Origin: Roseisolibacter agri | GTDB lineage: Bacteria > Gemmatimonadota > Gemmatimonadetes > Gemmatimonadales > Gemmatimonadaceae | Length of the DNA: 64,000 bases | Direction: 5' to 3' | NCBI RefSeq assembly: GCF_030159095.1 | Contig: NZ_BRXS01000002.1 | Location: forward strand, 434,001-498,000 | Shown: positions 10,455 through 19,616 of the stretch, one piece after another | Layout of the letters: each line of letters opens with the position of its first letter | Position numbering within the stretch: position 1 is the first letter of the stretch | Translations under genes and position numbers: made by a program | Notes under the pieces: generated by a model | Told to the model about the DNA's origin: nothing | The model's input: only the letters and a program-made list of their open reading frames with translations | The model's database searches: none

Positions 10455-13400
10455 GCGACACACCGCTGACCGGCGCGCTGGTCGCGCGCGCGGTCCTCGA
10501 CCGCCGCTGGACGGTGCTCGCGCGCACCGGCATCGACCTCGCGGGCGTCGCGACGTGGGACCGGACGCTCGATCGCCGCACGCGCATCCTCGTGCCGGTG
10601 GACGTGCAGGCGTTCGTCGTGCCGAGGACGGGCGGCGAGCCGACGGTCGCGGTGACCGGCACGCCCGCCGGCGACGGCAGCCCCGGCGACCCGCCGCCGT
10701 TCGCGGCCGGCGCGGTGCGTCCGTCGGGCGTGCACCTGCACTGGGCGATGCCCGACGCGCTGCTGCGCGGGCGGCAGCGCAAGCCGTCGACCAACGGCGC
10801 CGACGATGCGCGCGACGCGGCGCTCGAGCTGCCGCGGCTCCCCGACCGCTGGGTGGTGTTCCGCGCGCTGATGCCCGACGGCGCGGCGCAGGCGCAGCTG
10901 CGCGGCTGGGTGATCGACGCGCGCACGCAGTCGGTGACGCCGCTCGCGACGTTCAGCGGCACGCCGGCGGCGCCGCCCGCGGGCGCGCTCACGCTCGATC
11001 CGCTCGACGGCATGGCGGGCGGCTCGCTGCTCTGGACCGCGTCGTACGGCGCGAGCGCGGGGCGCTTCGCGTTTCACGATCCGCTCGACGACGTGCCGAA
11101 CGCGCAGGCATCGCACGGCGGCCAGGCGGTGTACGTGGTGGGCGGCTGGTGGGACGACGTCGCGCAGGATCCGCTCGCCGCCGCGCGCGGCACGAAGGGG
11201 CTGGACGCGCGGCTCGCGGAGCTGGGCTGGAGCGTCGTTCACGACGTCGCGGACACGGTGCAGCAGGCGCAGGAGGACCCGCGCGTCGTCACGATGCGCA
11301 ACGCGATGGGCCTCACGTCGCCGCCGAGCGAGCCGATGGTCAGCGTCATCACGGCCGAGGGGCGCCCGGTCGCGCGCTCGCTCGGCGCGGCGTCGGTGCG
11401 TGCGGCGGTCCCGGTGAGCAAGGCGACGAAGGTGATGGTCGGCCCCTCGCTCCCGACCTATGCGTCGCTGCTGCACGGCGCGGTGCTCGGCGTCCCGATC
11501 GGCGGCAGCGTGCCCGCGGGCGTCGACGACCGCCCCGCGTCGGCCGACATGCAGGTCGCGATGGGCCTCGACGACGACGACCTGGTGGGCGCGTTCGGCG
11601 CGACGACGCTCGGCACGGGCGCGCAGCATCGCGCGTCCGCGGAGCGGCTGGCCGCCGCGTTCACGAGCGACCTGCTCGACCGCCTCGCGACGCCCGACGG
11701 CGTGGACGACCTCGCGGAGCGCGAGCACGGCGACGGCTTCCTCTCGTTCCCCGGCACGCCGCTCCCGGGCACGCGCCCCGATCGGCTGCGCGCGGAGGAC
11801 GCGGCGCCCATCGGCCCGACGGGGATCGGGCGGAAGGGGCGCGGCGCGCTCGCGGCCAGCGTGCAGGAGCGGCTGGGCGCGGAGCTGCGCTGGAAGTCCG
11901 ACGCGATCGACCTGATGGAGCGCAAGCGCGGCGCGCCGTCGCGCGCCGAGCAGTCGCGCGCGGGCGCGCTGCGCGACGCGCAGGAAGGCATCGCGCGCGA
12001 GCGCACGTCACGTCCACAGGTGCGCGAGGTCGTGCGCCCCGCGCCGCGCTGGTTCCGGCCGCTGCCGCCGATGGTCGCGATCCGCGGCGCGCATCCCAGC
12101 CATCGCCATCACGGCGACGGGCTGTTCGACAGCGAGGGGCGGCTGCGCTGCCGCTATCCGCGCGAGTGCGTGCCCGCCTGGAAGGGCGTCGTGCGCGGGC
12201 AGGACGTCGTGCCGTCCATCAGCTCGGGCGCGGTGCCGCCGGAGATGCTGGCGATCGTGCGCGAGGCGGTGCTGCTCGATCCGTACGCGCACGCGTGGCT
12301 CGCGGCCGCGGGCGCCGCGGCGAGCGGCGGTGGCCGCACGCGCGTGCCCGCGCTGGAGACGCGCCTCGCCGGCGAGATGGTGCGGCTGTACGGGACCGAG
12401 GGGCGCTACGACGGCGGCAGCCACCTCGCGCCGACCGGGCGCAACGCCGCCGCGCGTGATTCATGGCAGGGCGTTGGTGTGAGGGAGAGAATGCTCGACC
12501 TCGAGGTCGCGACCGAGCTGTCGCGCCACGCGCTCCTGGAAGGGATGCCGCCGAGCCCCGTCGCGATCACGACGTGGCGCCAGCCGTGGGTGCCGCTCTG
12601 GCTGGAGTGGCGCGTCACGCTGCGCGGGCGCGAGGACCTGGAAGGGTGGACGCTCGACGGCCTCGATCTCGAGGCCGCGACGCTCGCCGCGCCGACACGC
12701 ACGCTCACGTACCAGGGCCGCAGCCCCATCGGGCAGGGGCTGTCGAAGGCGCTGCACGGCGCCATCCTGCGGTGGCTGGAGGCCGAGCAGCAGCGCGACG
12801 CCTCGCCGGCCGGTGGATTCATCAGCGACGCGGACGAGGCGGCGCTGGCGCGACTCGCCGACCTGCTGCTCCCGCTCGACCTGGTGTCCGCGTCGCTCGA
12901 CGGCATCCGCGAGCAGCTGCTCGGCATCCCGTACGACGGCAGCGAGCCGCGCGGCACGCCCGGCCCCGACGGACGCGAGCGGCTGCGCGCGACCGCGGCG
13001 CCGATCCCGCTGTTCGGCGGCACGCTGACGCTGGATGCGTTGCGGCTGGTGGACGCGTTCGGCCGCGTGGCGGACGTGCCGACGGCGACCGTGCGCACGA
13101 CCGCGACGCTGGAGGTGGATGGCGCGCCCGCGGCGATGCGGCTGCGCCCGCGCCTGCAGCATCAGGCGCGCTGGCTGTGGCGGCTCGTCGATCCCGCGCA
13201 TCCCACGACCGCCGATCCCGCGCTCGCGCCCGAGGCGTTCGTCGACCAGCTCGATCCGCAGCTCGCGGTGAACCCGGTCGCGGGCTTCCTGCTCCCCGAC
13301 CACATCGACGAGGCGCTGGAGCTCTTCGACGTGCACGGCACGCCCCTCGGGCAGCTCGCACACGATGCATTGAGCGGCGCGGTGTTCTGGGAGCCCGCGC

Positions 13401-14347
13401 CCGGCCGCCCGCTGCCGCCGGATGCCGGTCCGCTGGCGGGGCTCGCGCCGCACGACGTGCTGGTGGGCGAGCTCGCGTCCGGCGTCGTGGTGTCGGATGT
13501 CGCCGCGCGCGCGCAGGCCGCCGCGCCGGATTCGAGCGCGCTGTCGGCGATGCTGCGCGCGATCGACACGACGCTCTGGTCGGTCGACACCTTCGCGTCG
13601 GTCGGCTCGCCGACGGTCGCGGGATTGGTGGGGCGCCCCATCGCCGTCGTGCGCGCGACGCTCACGCTCGACGCGCCCGACGATCTCCCGGACGTCGACG
13701 TGACGGCGCCCGGCGGCGCCGACGCGCGGCGCGCCGCGTTCGCCGCGATGCGCGAGCAGCGCGTGCCCGTGCAGCTCGGCGCGCTCACGCGCAGCGACGA
13801 CGCGTTGCTCGGCTTCTTCGTCGACGACGACTACACGAAGCTGCACCTGGTCGACAAGGTGGTGGCCGCGACCGCGCGCGACACGGGGCGGCACCGCGGG
13901 CAGCTCGGCCTGCTCGGCGCCACCGACGTGCCGGACGTCGTGCCGCTGGCGCACCCGTACGTGGTGGCGGAGGACCAGCTGCTGCTGCGGCCCGGCCAGA
14001 CGGTGCGCCTCACGCTGCTGATGCTCCCCGCGGGCCAGGTGCACCTCACGTCGGGCGTGCTGCCGCGCAAGTCGCTCGCGCTCGCGCACGACTGGGTGAT
14101 GCCCGGCCTCCAGGCGCTGATGCCGAGCGTGCGCGTGGGGCCGCTGCTCGTCGATCCGTCGGAGATCCGGCTGCCGCTCGTCGCGTCGCTCGGCGAGCGG
14201 CAGACCTTCACGCGCCGCACGGGACCGCTGACGTGGCGCGACGACCCGATCGTCGCCGCGACGCAGACCGCGCTGCTCCCGCGCCTCCCGCACGAGGCGC
14301 AGGAAGGGTGGATCCGCGTGCTGCCCGAATCGGGAGGTGCCCCGTGA
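10451..14347 (+). CDS. Uncharacterised 1298-aa protein of the giant-protein operon
   Basis: The GTG start overlaps the previous stop as GTGA. The reading frame is also open upstream, but a start any earlier would overlap the preceding gene heavily. The N-terminal region contains a block (SGVHLHWAMPDALLRG, then LPRLPDRWVVFRALMPDG) that looks like a conserved signature. The middle (about residues 470-520) is charged and helical (RRAEQSRAG region), then there is a short His-rich stretch (HPSHRHHGDG). No signal peptide or transmembrane segment is seen. The stop overlaps the next gene as GTGA. Function unknown; the size and linkage suggest a structural component of a large assembly. Confidence 0.72.
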   Translation: MSDTPLTGALVARAVLDRRWTVLARTGIDLAGVATWDRTLDRRTRILVPVDVQAFVVPRTGGEPTVAVTGTPAGDGSPGDPPPFAAGAVRPSGVHLHWAMPDALLRGRQRKPSTNGADDARDAALELPRLPDRWVVFRALMPDGAAQAQLRGWVIDARTQSVTPLATFSGTPAAPPAGALTLDPLDGMAGGSLLWTASYGASAGRFAFHDPLDDVPNAQASHGGQAVYVVGGWWDDVAQDPLAAARGTKGLDARLAELGWSVVHDVADTVQQAQEDPRVVTMRNAMGLTSPPSEPMVSVITAEGRPVARSLGAASVRAAVPVSKATKVMVGPSLPTYASLLHGAVLGVPIGGSVPAGVDDRPASADMQVAMGLDDDDLVGAFGATTLGTGAQHRASAERLAAAFTSDLLDRLATPDGVDDLAEREHGDGFLSFPGTPLPGTRPDRLRAEDAAPIGPTGIGRKGRGALAASVQERLGAELRWKSDAIDLMERKRGAPSRAEQSRAGALRDAQEGIARERTSRPQVREVVRPAPRWFRPLPPMVAIRGAHPSHRHHGDGLFDSEGRLRCRYPRECVPAWKGVVRGQDVVPSISSGAVPPEMLAIVREAVLLDPYAHAWLAAAGAAASGGGRTRVPALETRLAGEMVRLYGTEGRYDGGSHLAPTGRNAAARDSWQGVGVRERMLDLEVATELSRHALLEGMPPSPVAITTWRQPWVPLWLEWRVTLRGREDLEGWTLDGLDLEAATLAAPTRTLTYQGRSPIGQGLSKALHGAILRWLEAEQQRDASPAGGFISDADEAALARLADLLLPLDLVSASLDGIREQLLGIPYDGSEPRGTPGPDGRERLRATAAPIPLFGGTLTLDALRLVDAFGRVADVPTATVRTTATLEVDGAPAAMRLRPRLQHQARWLWRLVDPAHPTTADPALAPEAFVDQLDPQLAVNPVAGFLLPDHIDEALELFDVHGTPLGQLAHDALSGAVFWEPAPGRPLPPDAGPLAGLAPHDVLVGELASGVVVSDVAARAQAAAPDSSALSAMLRAIDTTLWSVDTFASVGSPTVAGLVGRPIAVVRATLTLDAPDDLPDVDVTAPGGADARRAAFAAMREQRVPVQLGALTRSDDALLGFFVDDDYTKLHLVDKVVAATARDTGRHRGQLGLLGATDVPDVVPLAHPYVVAEDQLLLRPGQTVRLTLLMLPAGQVHLTSGVLPRKSLALAHDWVMPGLQALMPSVRVGPLLVDPSEIRLPLVASLGERQTFTRRTGPLTWRDDPIVAATQTALLPRLPHEAQEGWIRVLPESGGAP

Positions 14348-17300
14348 GCGCGCAGCGACGGAAGACGACGACGAGGAAGCGATCCGCGCGCTCGCGCGAC
14401 GCCGTGCCCGACGAAGCGCTGGCGGCGGTGGAGGATGCCGCGGTGCAGCGCGCGGTGGCGCAGCGCGCGAGCCGCAAGGCGCAGCGCCGCGGCCGCGCGC
14501 TGCAGCGCGCCGCGTTCCTCGCCGAGCGCGCCGGCGTGTTCGACGAGCGCGCGCTGAGCGAGGCGATGGCGAGGCGGCTGGCCGCCGATGAAGAAGGTGC
14601 GGGCGACGACATCGCGAGCGCGCTCCCCGGCAGCGACGTGAAGCGCTGGGTGCCCATCGGCCCGTCCGTCGTGCGGCGCGGGCAGGCGGAGGGACGGCCG
14701 CGCGTCACGGGCCGCATCCGCGACGTGCAGCTCAGCGCCGACGGCCGGCGCGCGTACGCCGCGAGCGCGAAGGGCGGCGTGTGGTACAGCGACGACGCGG
14801 GCGCCAGCTGGTCGCCCGTCGGCGGCTGGTCCGATCGCGCCGCGCGCGCGGGCGGCAACAACAACGCGAAGACGTGCGGCTGCCTGCTCGCGCACTTCGG
14901 CGCCACGCCCGCCGACGACTACCTGCTGGTCGGCACCGGCGAGACGATCCCGTGGACGCTGTCGAACCTGCCCGTGCGCTCGACGTCGAAGCAGGGCGGC
15001 GTGGGCATCCTGGCCGCCGCGGCGCCCGGCACCGCGGCCGTCGGCGCCGCGGTGTGGGAGCCCGAGGCGGGCATCGCGCAGCTCGAGGGGCTCGGCGTGT
15101 TCCGCATGGCGCGGCATCCCGCGAGCGTGCCCGGCAAGGCCACCGGCGCCGATGCCGACCGCGTCGTCGCCGCGACCAGCGGTGGGCTGTTCCTGGGCAC
15201 GCGCGCGATGGTGGGCGGCAACGCGCAGTGGGCGTGGGCGAAGCTCGCGGGGCTCGACACCTTCGTGGGCGGCGTCGCGACGGCCACCGACGTGCTCTGG
15301 CTCCCCGGCGGCGCGAACGGGCGCCTCGTCGTCGCGGTGTACGGGCGCGGCGTCGCCATCAGCGACACGCTCGGCGCCGCGGGCGGGTGGCGCTGGATCA
15401 CGGGGCTCACGCCGTCGCCGCTGTTCAACCGCGGCCGCATGAGCATCGCCGGCCCGATCGGCACGCGCGTGTACGTGCTCGGCGAGCGCACGGTGGCGGG
15501 CACGCAGACGCCGACGCTCTGGCAGGTGGCGGACGTCACCATCGCCGCACCGGCGGCGACGGTCGTCGCCGGCGTGCCCGCGAACCTGTGGGGCACGCAG
15601 ATCGACTACGACCAGTGCGTCGCGGTGCTCGACGCCGCAGGGACGGACCGCGTCTTCTTCGGCGGCAGCACCGTGAAGCCGTTCGGGACGGCGGAGTGGT
15701 CGGCGTCGCTCTGGTGCTTCGACGTCGGCGCGGGGCCGGCGCTGAACGCGGCGCCCGGCATCTCGCAGGTCGGCGTGCCGACGACCGCGGCGTCGCCGCA
15801 GGCGGGCGCCGACGTCGCGGGGCTGATCGGCAACAACGTGCACGCGGACATGCACGTGATCCGCCTCGTGCGCCCGCCCGGCACGCCGCCGGATCGCGTG
15901 CAGGTGTGGGTCGGCTGCGACGGCGGCGTGTTCTGCTCGGCGCTGGGTGGGCGCGTCAACACCTTCGCCGCGCGCGCCGTCGGGCTGGCGACGCTGGAGC
16001 CCGGCTACATCGCGCACCATCCGGGCTCCGCCCACTACGTCGCGATGGGCGCGCAGGACAACGGCACGCAGGTGCGCACCGGCGACACCGTGTGGGAGGA
16101 GGTGCTGGTGGGCGACGGCGGCGGGCTGACGTTCCACCCCGTGCGTACCGACTACCTCGTCGCGCAGTACCTCGGCGGCGTGTGGCTCGGACGGCCCACC
16201 GCGGGCTTCCGCGATCCGCTGAACCGCGTCGCGGGCGGCTCGTACGCGCGCGGCCGCGAGTCGGGCGTGTCGAGCTTCTACTCCGGCCCCGCGGCCGTGC
16301 GCGCGTCGGCGACGCAGGGACGCATCGCGATCGGCACCAACCGCGTCTGGCTGAGCGACGACGTCGGCGGCGCGTTCAACACGTGGGGCGTCATCCCCCA
16401 GGCGGCCGGCACCGTCGTCGACGCGAACCCGCTCGGCACCGATCCGGTGGCGCAGCAGGCCGTCGGCGTGCCGGTGCCGGCGATGGGACCCGTGGTGCAG
16501 CTGCGCTGGGTGTCGCCGACCGAGCTGCTCGCGCTCTACGCCAGCGGCATCGTGCGCCACGTCGAGAACCCGACGACGAACGTGTGGACGTCGACGGTGC
16601 TGGTGCCCGGCGCCGCCGGCGGTCCGACGCTGGCGTCGAACCTGATGACCGACATCTGGCCGATCGCGGGCACGCAGGACTTCTACGTCACGTGCGTCGG
16701 CAACGTCACCGCGTCGGCGGCGGCGCGCGAGGACACGTGCTGGTTCTACGAGCAGGCCACCAACACGCTGCACCCGACGGGACTGCGGCAGGCGCTCGAC
16801 GGGCCGGGCACGCCGCCGGTGCCGGTGGGGCCGCTCGATCCGGCGTACGCGGTCGTCGTGGATCCCGCGGCGACGACCGACGTCTACGTCGGCACGGTGA
16901 CGGGCGTGTGGAAGGGGCTGCGCGCGGCGCCCACCGGTCATCTCTGGTCGCCCTTCGTCAACGGGCTGCCGCAGGCGACGGTGCAGGACCTCGCGCTGTG
17001 GACCGATCCGGCGGGCGCCGCCGGCGCGCCGCGGCTGCTGCGCGCGGCGGTGCAGTCGCGCGGCCTGTGGGAGGTGCGCCTCGACGCCGACGAGGTGCAG
17101 CAGACGTACGTGCGCGTGCATGCGCGCGACGACCGCCGCGTCTTCCCGACGCCGATGGCCAACGCGCGCCGCGCGCCCGGCGCGACGCCGCACGTCGTGC
17201 ACGCGAGCCCCGACATCGTCGTGCGCCCGCGCGCGAATCCGGTCGCGGCGCCCGCGTGGCAGCTGGGATCCTCGGGGAAGATCTTCGGCGGCAGCGTCCC

Positions 17301-18102
17301 GCACTACCAGCTGTGGACGTTCCAGACGGCGTTCCGCTGGCACTATCCCAGCCTCCCCGCCGACGGCGTGTTCAGCGACCAGCTCGGGGACCTGATCGAG
17401 CTGCACCGCGCGAAGCTCGGGCTGTCCGCGGGCCGCTTCATCGACCAGGCGCTGTGGAACGCGGTCGTCGGCGGCACGCGGCTGGACGCGTCGGGCGCGG
17501 TGAGCACGACGGCGACCGATCCGCTCGCGGTCTACCGCGCGCCGTGGCAGTCGCCGGCGGCGCTCGACGCGCTGGCGACGGAGGTGGACCTGATGGAGAG
17601 CGTGGTGCCGCGGCGCGACGTCGGCGACGTCTGGGAGGTGTTCAGCGAGCGGTGCACGGTGGACGTGCTGATCCACCACCGCGACACGCGCCCGCTGAAC
17701 GCGAACGACGCGTTCGTGACGCTGCTCTGGCGCTCGGGGCCAAGTGCGACGGCGCTGCTGGCGAGCGCGATCGGGACCCTGCCGGCGTACGCGGCGAGCC
17801 TGCTCACCGGCACTCCCATGGCGACGCCCGCGGGGTGGATCCTCGGCGGTCCCGGCGCGGGTGTGGCGATCCACCGGCTGAACGCGACGCTCGACGCGCG
17901 GCTGCCGCGCGCGGTGCCGATCGACGTCGACCTGTCGACGGTGGCGGCGGGCCACCGCGTGCTCTTCCTCGGGCTCGTCGGCTCGAACGTGGATCCGTTC
18001 ACGACGGCGCCCGTCGGCACGCCGGCGACGGTGTCGGACCTCGTGCGCGCGTGGCCGTACGCGGCGATGCGGCTGGTGCGCGTCTTCCCGCGGCCGACGT
18101 GA
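14344..18102 (+). CDS. Large sialidase/VPS10-like beta-propeller protein
   Basis: The GTG start is in a GTGA overlap with the preceding stop; 1252 residues. The N-terminus (about residues 1-80) is rich in Arg/Lys and Ala and predicted helical (RRKTTTRKRSARSR at the start). From about residue 100 there are BNR/Asp-box propeller features: YSDDAGASWSPV near residue 148 fits S-x-D-x-G-x-x-W, and MGAQDNGT around 568 is typical of sortilin/sialidase-like propellers, with repeated GG-x-W/Y blades. The C-terminal about 250 residues form a separate domain I do not recognise. Catalytic sialidase arginines are not evident, so a binding or scaffold role is more likely than glycan hydrolysis. No signal peptide is seen. 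It is the last gene of the operon. Confidence 0.7.
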   Translation: MSAQRRKTTTRKRSARSRDAVPDEALAAVEDAAVQRAVAQRASRKAQRRGRALQRAAFLAERAGVFDERALSEAMARRLAADEEGAGDDIASALPGSDVKRWVPIGPSVVRRGQAEGRPRVTGRIRDVQLSADGRRAYAASAKGGVWYSDDAGASWSPVGGWSDRAARAGGNNNAKTCGCLLAHFGATPADDYLLVGTGETIPWTLSNLPVRSTSKQGGVGILAAAAPGTAAVGAAVWEPEAGIAQLEGLGVFRMARHPASVPGKATGADADRVVAATSGGLFLGTRAMVGGNAQWAWAKLAGLDTFVGGVATATDVLWLPGGANGRLVVAVYGRGVAISDTLGAAGGWRWITGLTPSPLFNRGRMSIAGPIGTRVYVLGERTVAGTQTPTLWQVADVTIAAPAATVVAGVPANLWGTQIDYDQCVAVLDAAGTDRVFFGGSTVKPFGTAEWSASLWCFDVGAGPALNAAPGISQVGVPTTAASPQAGADVAGLIGNNVHADMHVIRLVRPPGTPPDRVQVWVGCDGGVFCSALGGRVNTFAARAVGLATLEPGYIAHHPGSAHYVAMGAQDNGTQVRTGDTVWEEVLVGDGGGLTFHPVRTDYLVAQYLGGVWLGRPTAGFRDPLNRVAGGSYARGRESGVSSFYSGPAAVRASATQGRIAIGTNRVWLSDDVGGAFNTWGVIPQAAGTVVDANPLGTDPVAQQAVGVPVPAMGPVVQLRWVSPTELLALYASGIVRHVENPTTNVWTSTVLVPGAAGGPTLASNLMTDIWPIAGTQDFYVTCVGNVTASAAAREDTCWFYEQATNTLHPTGLRQALDGPGTPPVPVGPLDPAYAVVVDPAATTDVYVGTVTGVWKGLRAAPTGHLWSPFVNGLPQATVQDLALWTDPAGAAGAPRLLRAAVQSRGLWEVRLDADEVQQTYVRVHARDDRRVFPTPMANARRAPGATPHVVHASPDIVVRPRANPVAAPAWQLGSSGKIFGGSVPHYQLWTFQTAFRWHYPSLPADGVFSDQLGDLIELHRAKLGLSAGRFIDQALWNAVVGGTRLDASGAVSTTATDPLAVYRAPWQSPAALDALATEVDLMESVVPRRDVGDVWEVFSERCTVDVLIHHRDTRPLNANDAFVTLLWRSGPSATALLASAIGTLPAYAASLLTGTPMATPAGWILGGPGAGVAIHRLNATLDARLPRAVPIDVDLSTVAAGHRVLFLGLVGSNVDPFTTAPVGTPATVSDLVRAWPYAAMRLVRVFPRPT

Positions 18103-18144
18103 GGCGCGCGGTGAGGCGCGCGGTGAGCGGACGATGAGCCGCGA

Positions 18145-18474
18145 TCAGCCCACGGGGCCGGGCGGCAGGCGGCGCTCGGGCGCGCCGGACACGCGCGCGT
18201 CGTCCGGCCCGCCGTCGCGTGCGAAGACCTCGCGTGCCGGATCGCGGACGAACACCTCGCGCGCGAACGCGCCGCGTGGCGCATCGACCGGCGGCAGCGC
18301 GCGGCCGCGCAGCACGCGCCGCGCGAGCAGCGCCGCGCCGCCCACGACGGCCGCACCGGCGAGCAGCGTGACCCCGACGGCGAGCACCGCGGCCAGCAGC
18401 GCCAGCACGACGACGAGCACGAGCGCGGCGACGACGGGGTTCCGCGAGCGGAGCTGAACGATGCGTACCTGCAT
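18145..18474 (-). CDS. Small membrane protein
   Basis: This encodes 109 residues. After a short basic N-terminus (MQVRIVQLRSRNP) there is a long hydrophobic stretch, about residues 13-48 (VVAALVLVVVLALLAAVLAV and on), enough for one or two transmembrane helices, then a basic cytosolic-side cluster (ARRVLRGR) and a hydrophilic tail containing two copies of a REVF(V/A)RD-like motif. I chose this strand over the overlapping plus-strand frame because only this one gives a sensible membrane topology. Family A repeat copy 1 begins 26 nt upstream of the start codon. Function unknown. Confidence 0.6.
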   Translation of the reverse strand: MQVRIVQLRSRNPVVAALVLVVVLALLAAVLAVGVTLLAGAAVVGGAALLARRVLRGRALPPVDAPRGAFAREVFVRDPAREVFARDGGPDDARVSGAPERRLPPGPVG

Positions 18475-18500
18475 GCGCCGAAGTTAGCGCACGGAGCAGC

Positions 18501-18670
18501 GCGCCGGACCCGAACGGCGAACTGCACTTGCAAGGATGAAGATCGGATAGAGTCCGATAACGACGGATGGCTCCGTGTCGCGCGACGTACCTCGCACCCG
18601 CATGGAGCCATCCGTCGTTGTCAGATCTTGTCAGATCTCATCCTTGCAAATGCTGTTCGGGTCCAGCGCG
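18501..18670. repeat. Family A palindromic module, copy A1
   Basis: Nearly perfect long inverted repeat. It has a terminal clamp GCGCCGGACCCGAACGG with partner TTCGGGTCCAGCGCG, a GAT-box stem with its complement, and an apical GCGA (18582-18585) facing TCGC (18592-18595). Read by its apical loop it is in the reverse orientation relative to A2-A5. It lies in the 349-bp gap between the divergent small membrane gene and the DUF2934 gene and is the only copy not just after a stop codon; I see no other gene in this gap. Confidence 0.9.
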
Positions 18671-18823
18671 CCTCAGCTCGCATCCGGCAGGAAACGTCAG
18701 CAGCGTCCGCCCGCGCTGCGCGTCACCGCGAGTGCGACGCCGGTCACCGCGTCTGGACGCCGGACGCGCGAGTCATGGGGCGACGCACGCCACGACGACG
18801 CCCGCACCAGCCCGAGGAACTCG

Positions 18824-19111
18824 ATGAAGCCTCCGCGCCCCCGGACCGGCAGGTCGCGCACCCGACCCGCCGACGCCACGCCCACGGCCGCGCCCACCGC
18901 GGCGCCCACCGCGGCGCCCGACACGCCCTCCACGCACGCCGCCACCCCGAGCGTCGACGTCATCCGTGCGCGCGCCTACGAGCTGTACGAGGCGCGCGGC
19001 CGCTCGCCCGGCTCCGACCTCGACGACTGGCTGACGGCCGAGCGTGCGCTGCATCCGGGGCCGGACACCGGCGACGGCCGCGGACCGTCGGAGGCGTCTC
19101 CCGCGCCGTAG
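18824..19111 (+). CDS. DUF2934-domain protein
   Basis: This encodes 95 residues, starting at the ATG with a GAGG 7 nt upstream. The first 47 residues are low-complexity Pro/Arg/Thr/Ala (three repeats of TAAP). Residues about 48-78 (IRARAYELYEARGR, then DLDDWLTAE) match the DUF2934 signature: a helix with AYxLYExRG followed by a short turn and a DWxxAE helix. This family is widespread in acidobacterial and gemmatimonad genomes, often as small basic-tailed proteins of unknown role. It precedes the DUF2892 gene, separated by 160 nt, so co-transcription is uncertain. Confidence 0.75.
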   Translation: MKPPRPRTGRSRTRPADATPTAAPTAAPTAAPDTPSTHAATPSVDVIRARAYELYEARGRSPGSDLDDWLTAERALHPGPDTGDGRGPSEASPAP

Positions 19112-19114
19112 GGC

Positions 19115-19141
19115 GCGGACCCGGCGGACCCGGCGGACCCG
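19115..19141. repeat. Three tandem copies of a 9-bp unit
   Basis: GCGGACCCG occurs three times head to tail just after the DUF2934 stop codon. It resembles part of the GCGCCGGACCC clamp of the large palindromic modules, but no second arm is present, so I treat it as a simple tandem repeat. Confidence 0.7.
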
Positions 19142-19271
19142 GCGTGCGCGTCGGGAATCCGCCGGACGCCGTGCGGTGCAGTCGCCCGACTTCGCGCCTT
19201 CCGCCCGCGTCGCATCGTGGCGCAGGGCAGGCCACTCCGGCCCGCTCGCCGGCCCGGACGTCGGAGGACGT

Positions 19272-19502
19272 ATGGAGCACGTCAACCTCGGCACCATGGA
19301 GCGCGCCATCCGCATCGTCGTCGGCGTCGCGCTGTTCGCGCTCGGCATCCTCCAGGACCCGCCCGCGTGGTGGGGCTGGCTGGGCATCCTGCCGCTGGCG
19401 ACCGGCCTCGCCGGCTTCTGCCCCGCGTGGGCCGCCCTGGGCTGGTCGACGGCCGGCCCCGTGGCCGACGCGGTGGGACCCGACGTCACCGGACGCGCCT
19501 GA
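19272..19502 (+). CDS. DUF2892 (YgaP-like) inner-membrane protein
   Basis: This encodes 76 residues; GGAGG lies 5 nt before the ATG. The N-terminal MERAIRIVVGVALFALGIL is the typical first helix of the DUF2892 family (N-x-x-x-x-ER-x-R-hydrophobic). A second helix follows (GWLGILPLATGLAGFCPAW) with the characteristic FCP-x-W/Y and LGW turn. The family corresponds to the transmembrane part of YgaP, usually without the rhodanese domain, as here. Two helices are predicted, with both ends probably cytosolic. The function of stand-alone members is unknown; some occur near sulfur or stress genes, and a universal stress protein follows here after 114 nt. Confidence 0.85.
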   Translation: MEHVNLGTMERAIRIVVGVALFALGILQDPPAWWGWLGILPLATGLAGFCPAWAALGWSTAGPVADAVGPDVTGRA

Positions 19503-19547
19503 TGCGCGGACGCGCGATGCGGCGAATCACCGGCATCGCGCGGGCGA

Positions 19548-19576
19548 TTGACCCGACACCGGGAGCCCCGGGGAAT
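19548..19576 (+). promoter_or_regulatory. Possible housekeeping promoter for the universal stress protein
   Basis: TTGACC (19548-19553), a 17-nt spacer and GGGAAT (19571-19576) lie 41 nt upstream of the ATG at 19617. The -35 match is good; the -10 match is weak (3 of 6). Confidence 0.3.
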
Positions 19577-19616
19577 CTGTAACCTTCGCCCCGTACGCCA
19601 CTCCGCCGAGGCCCCG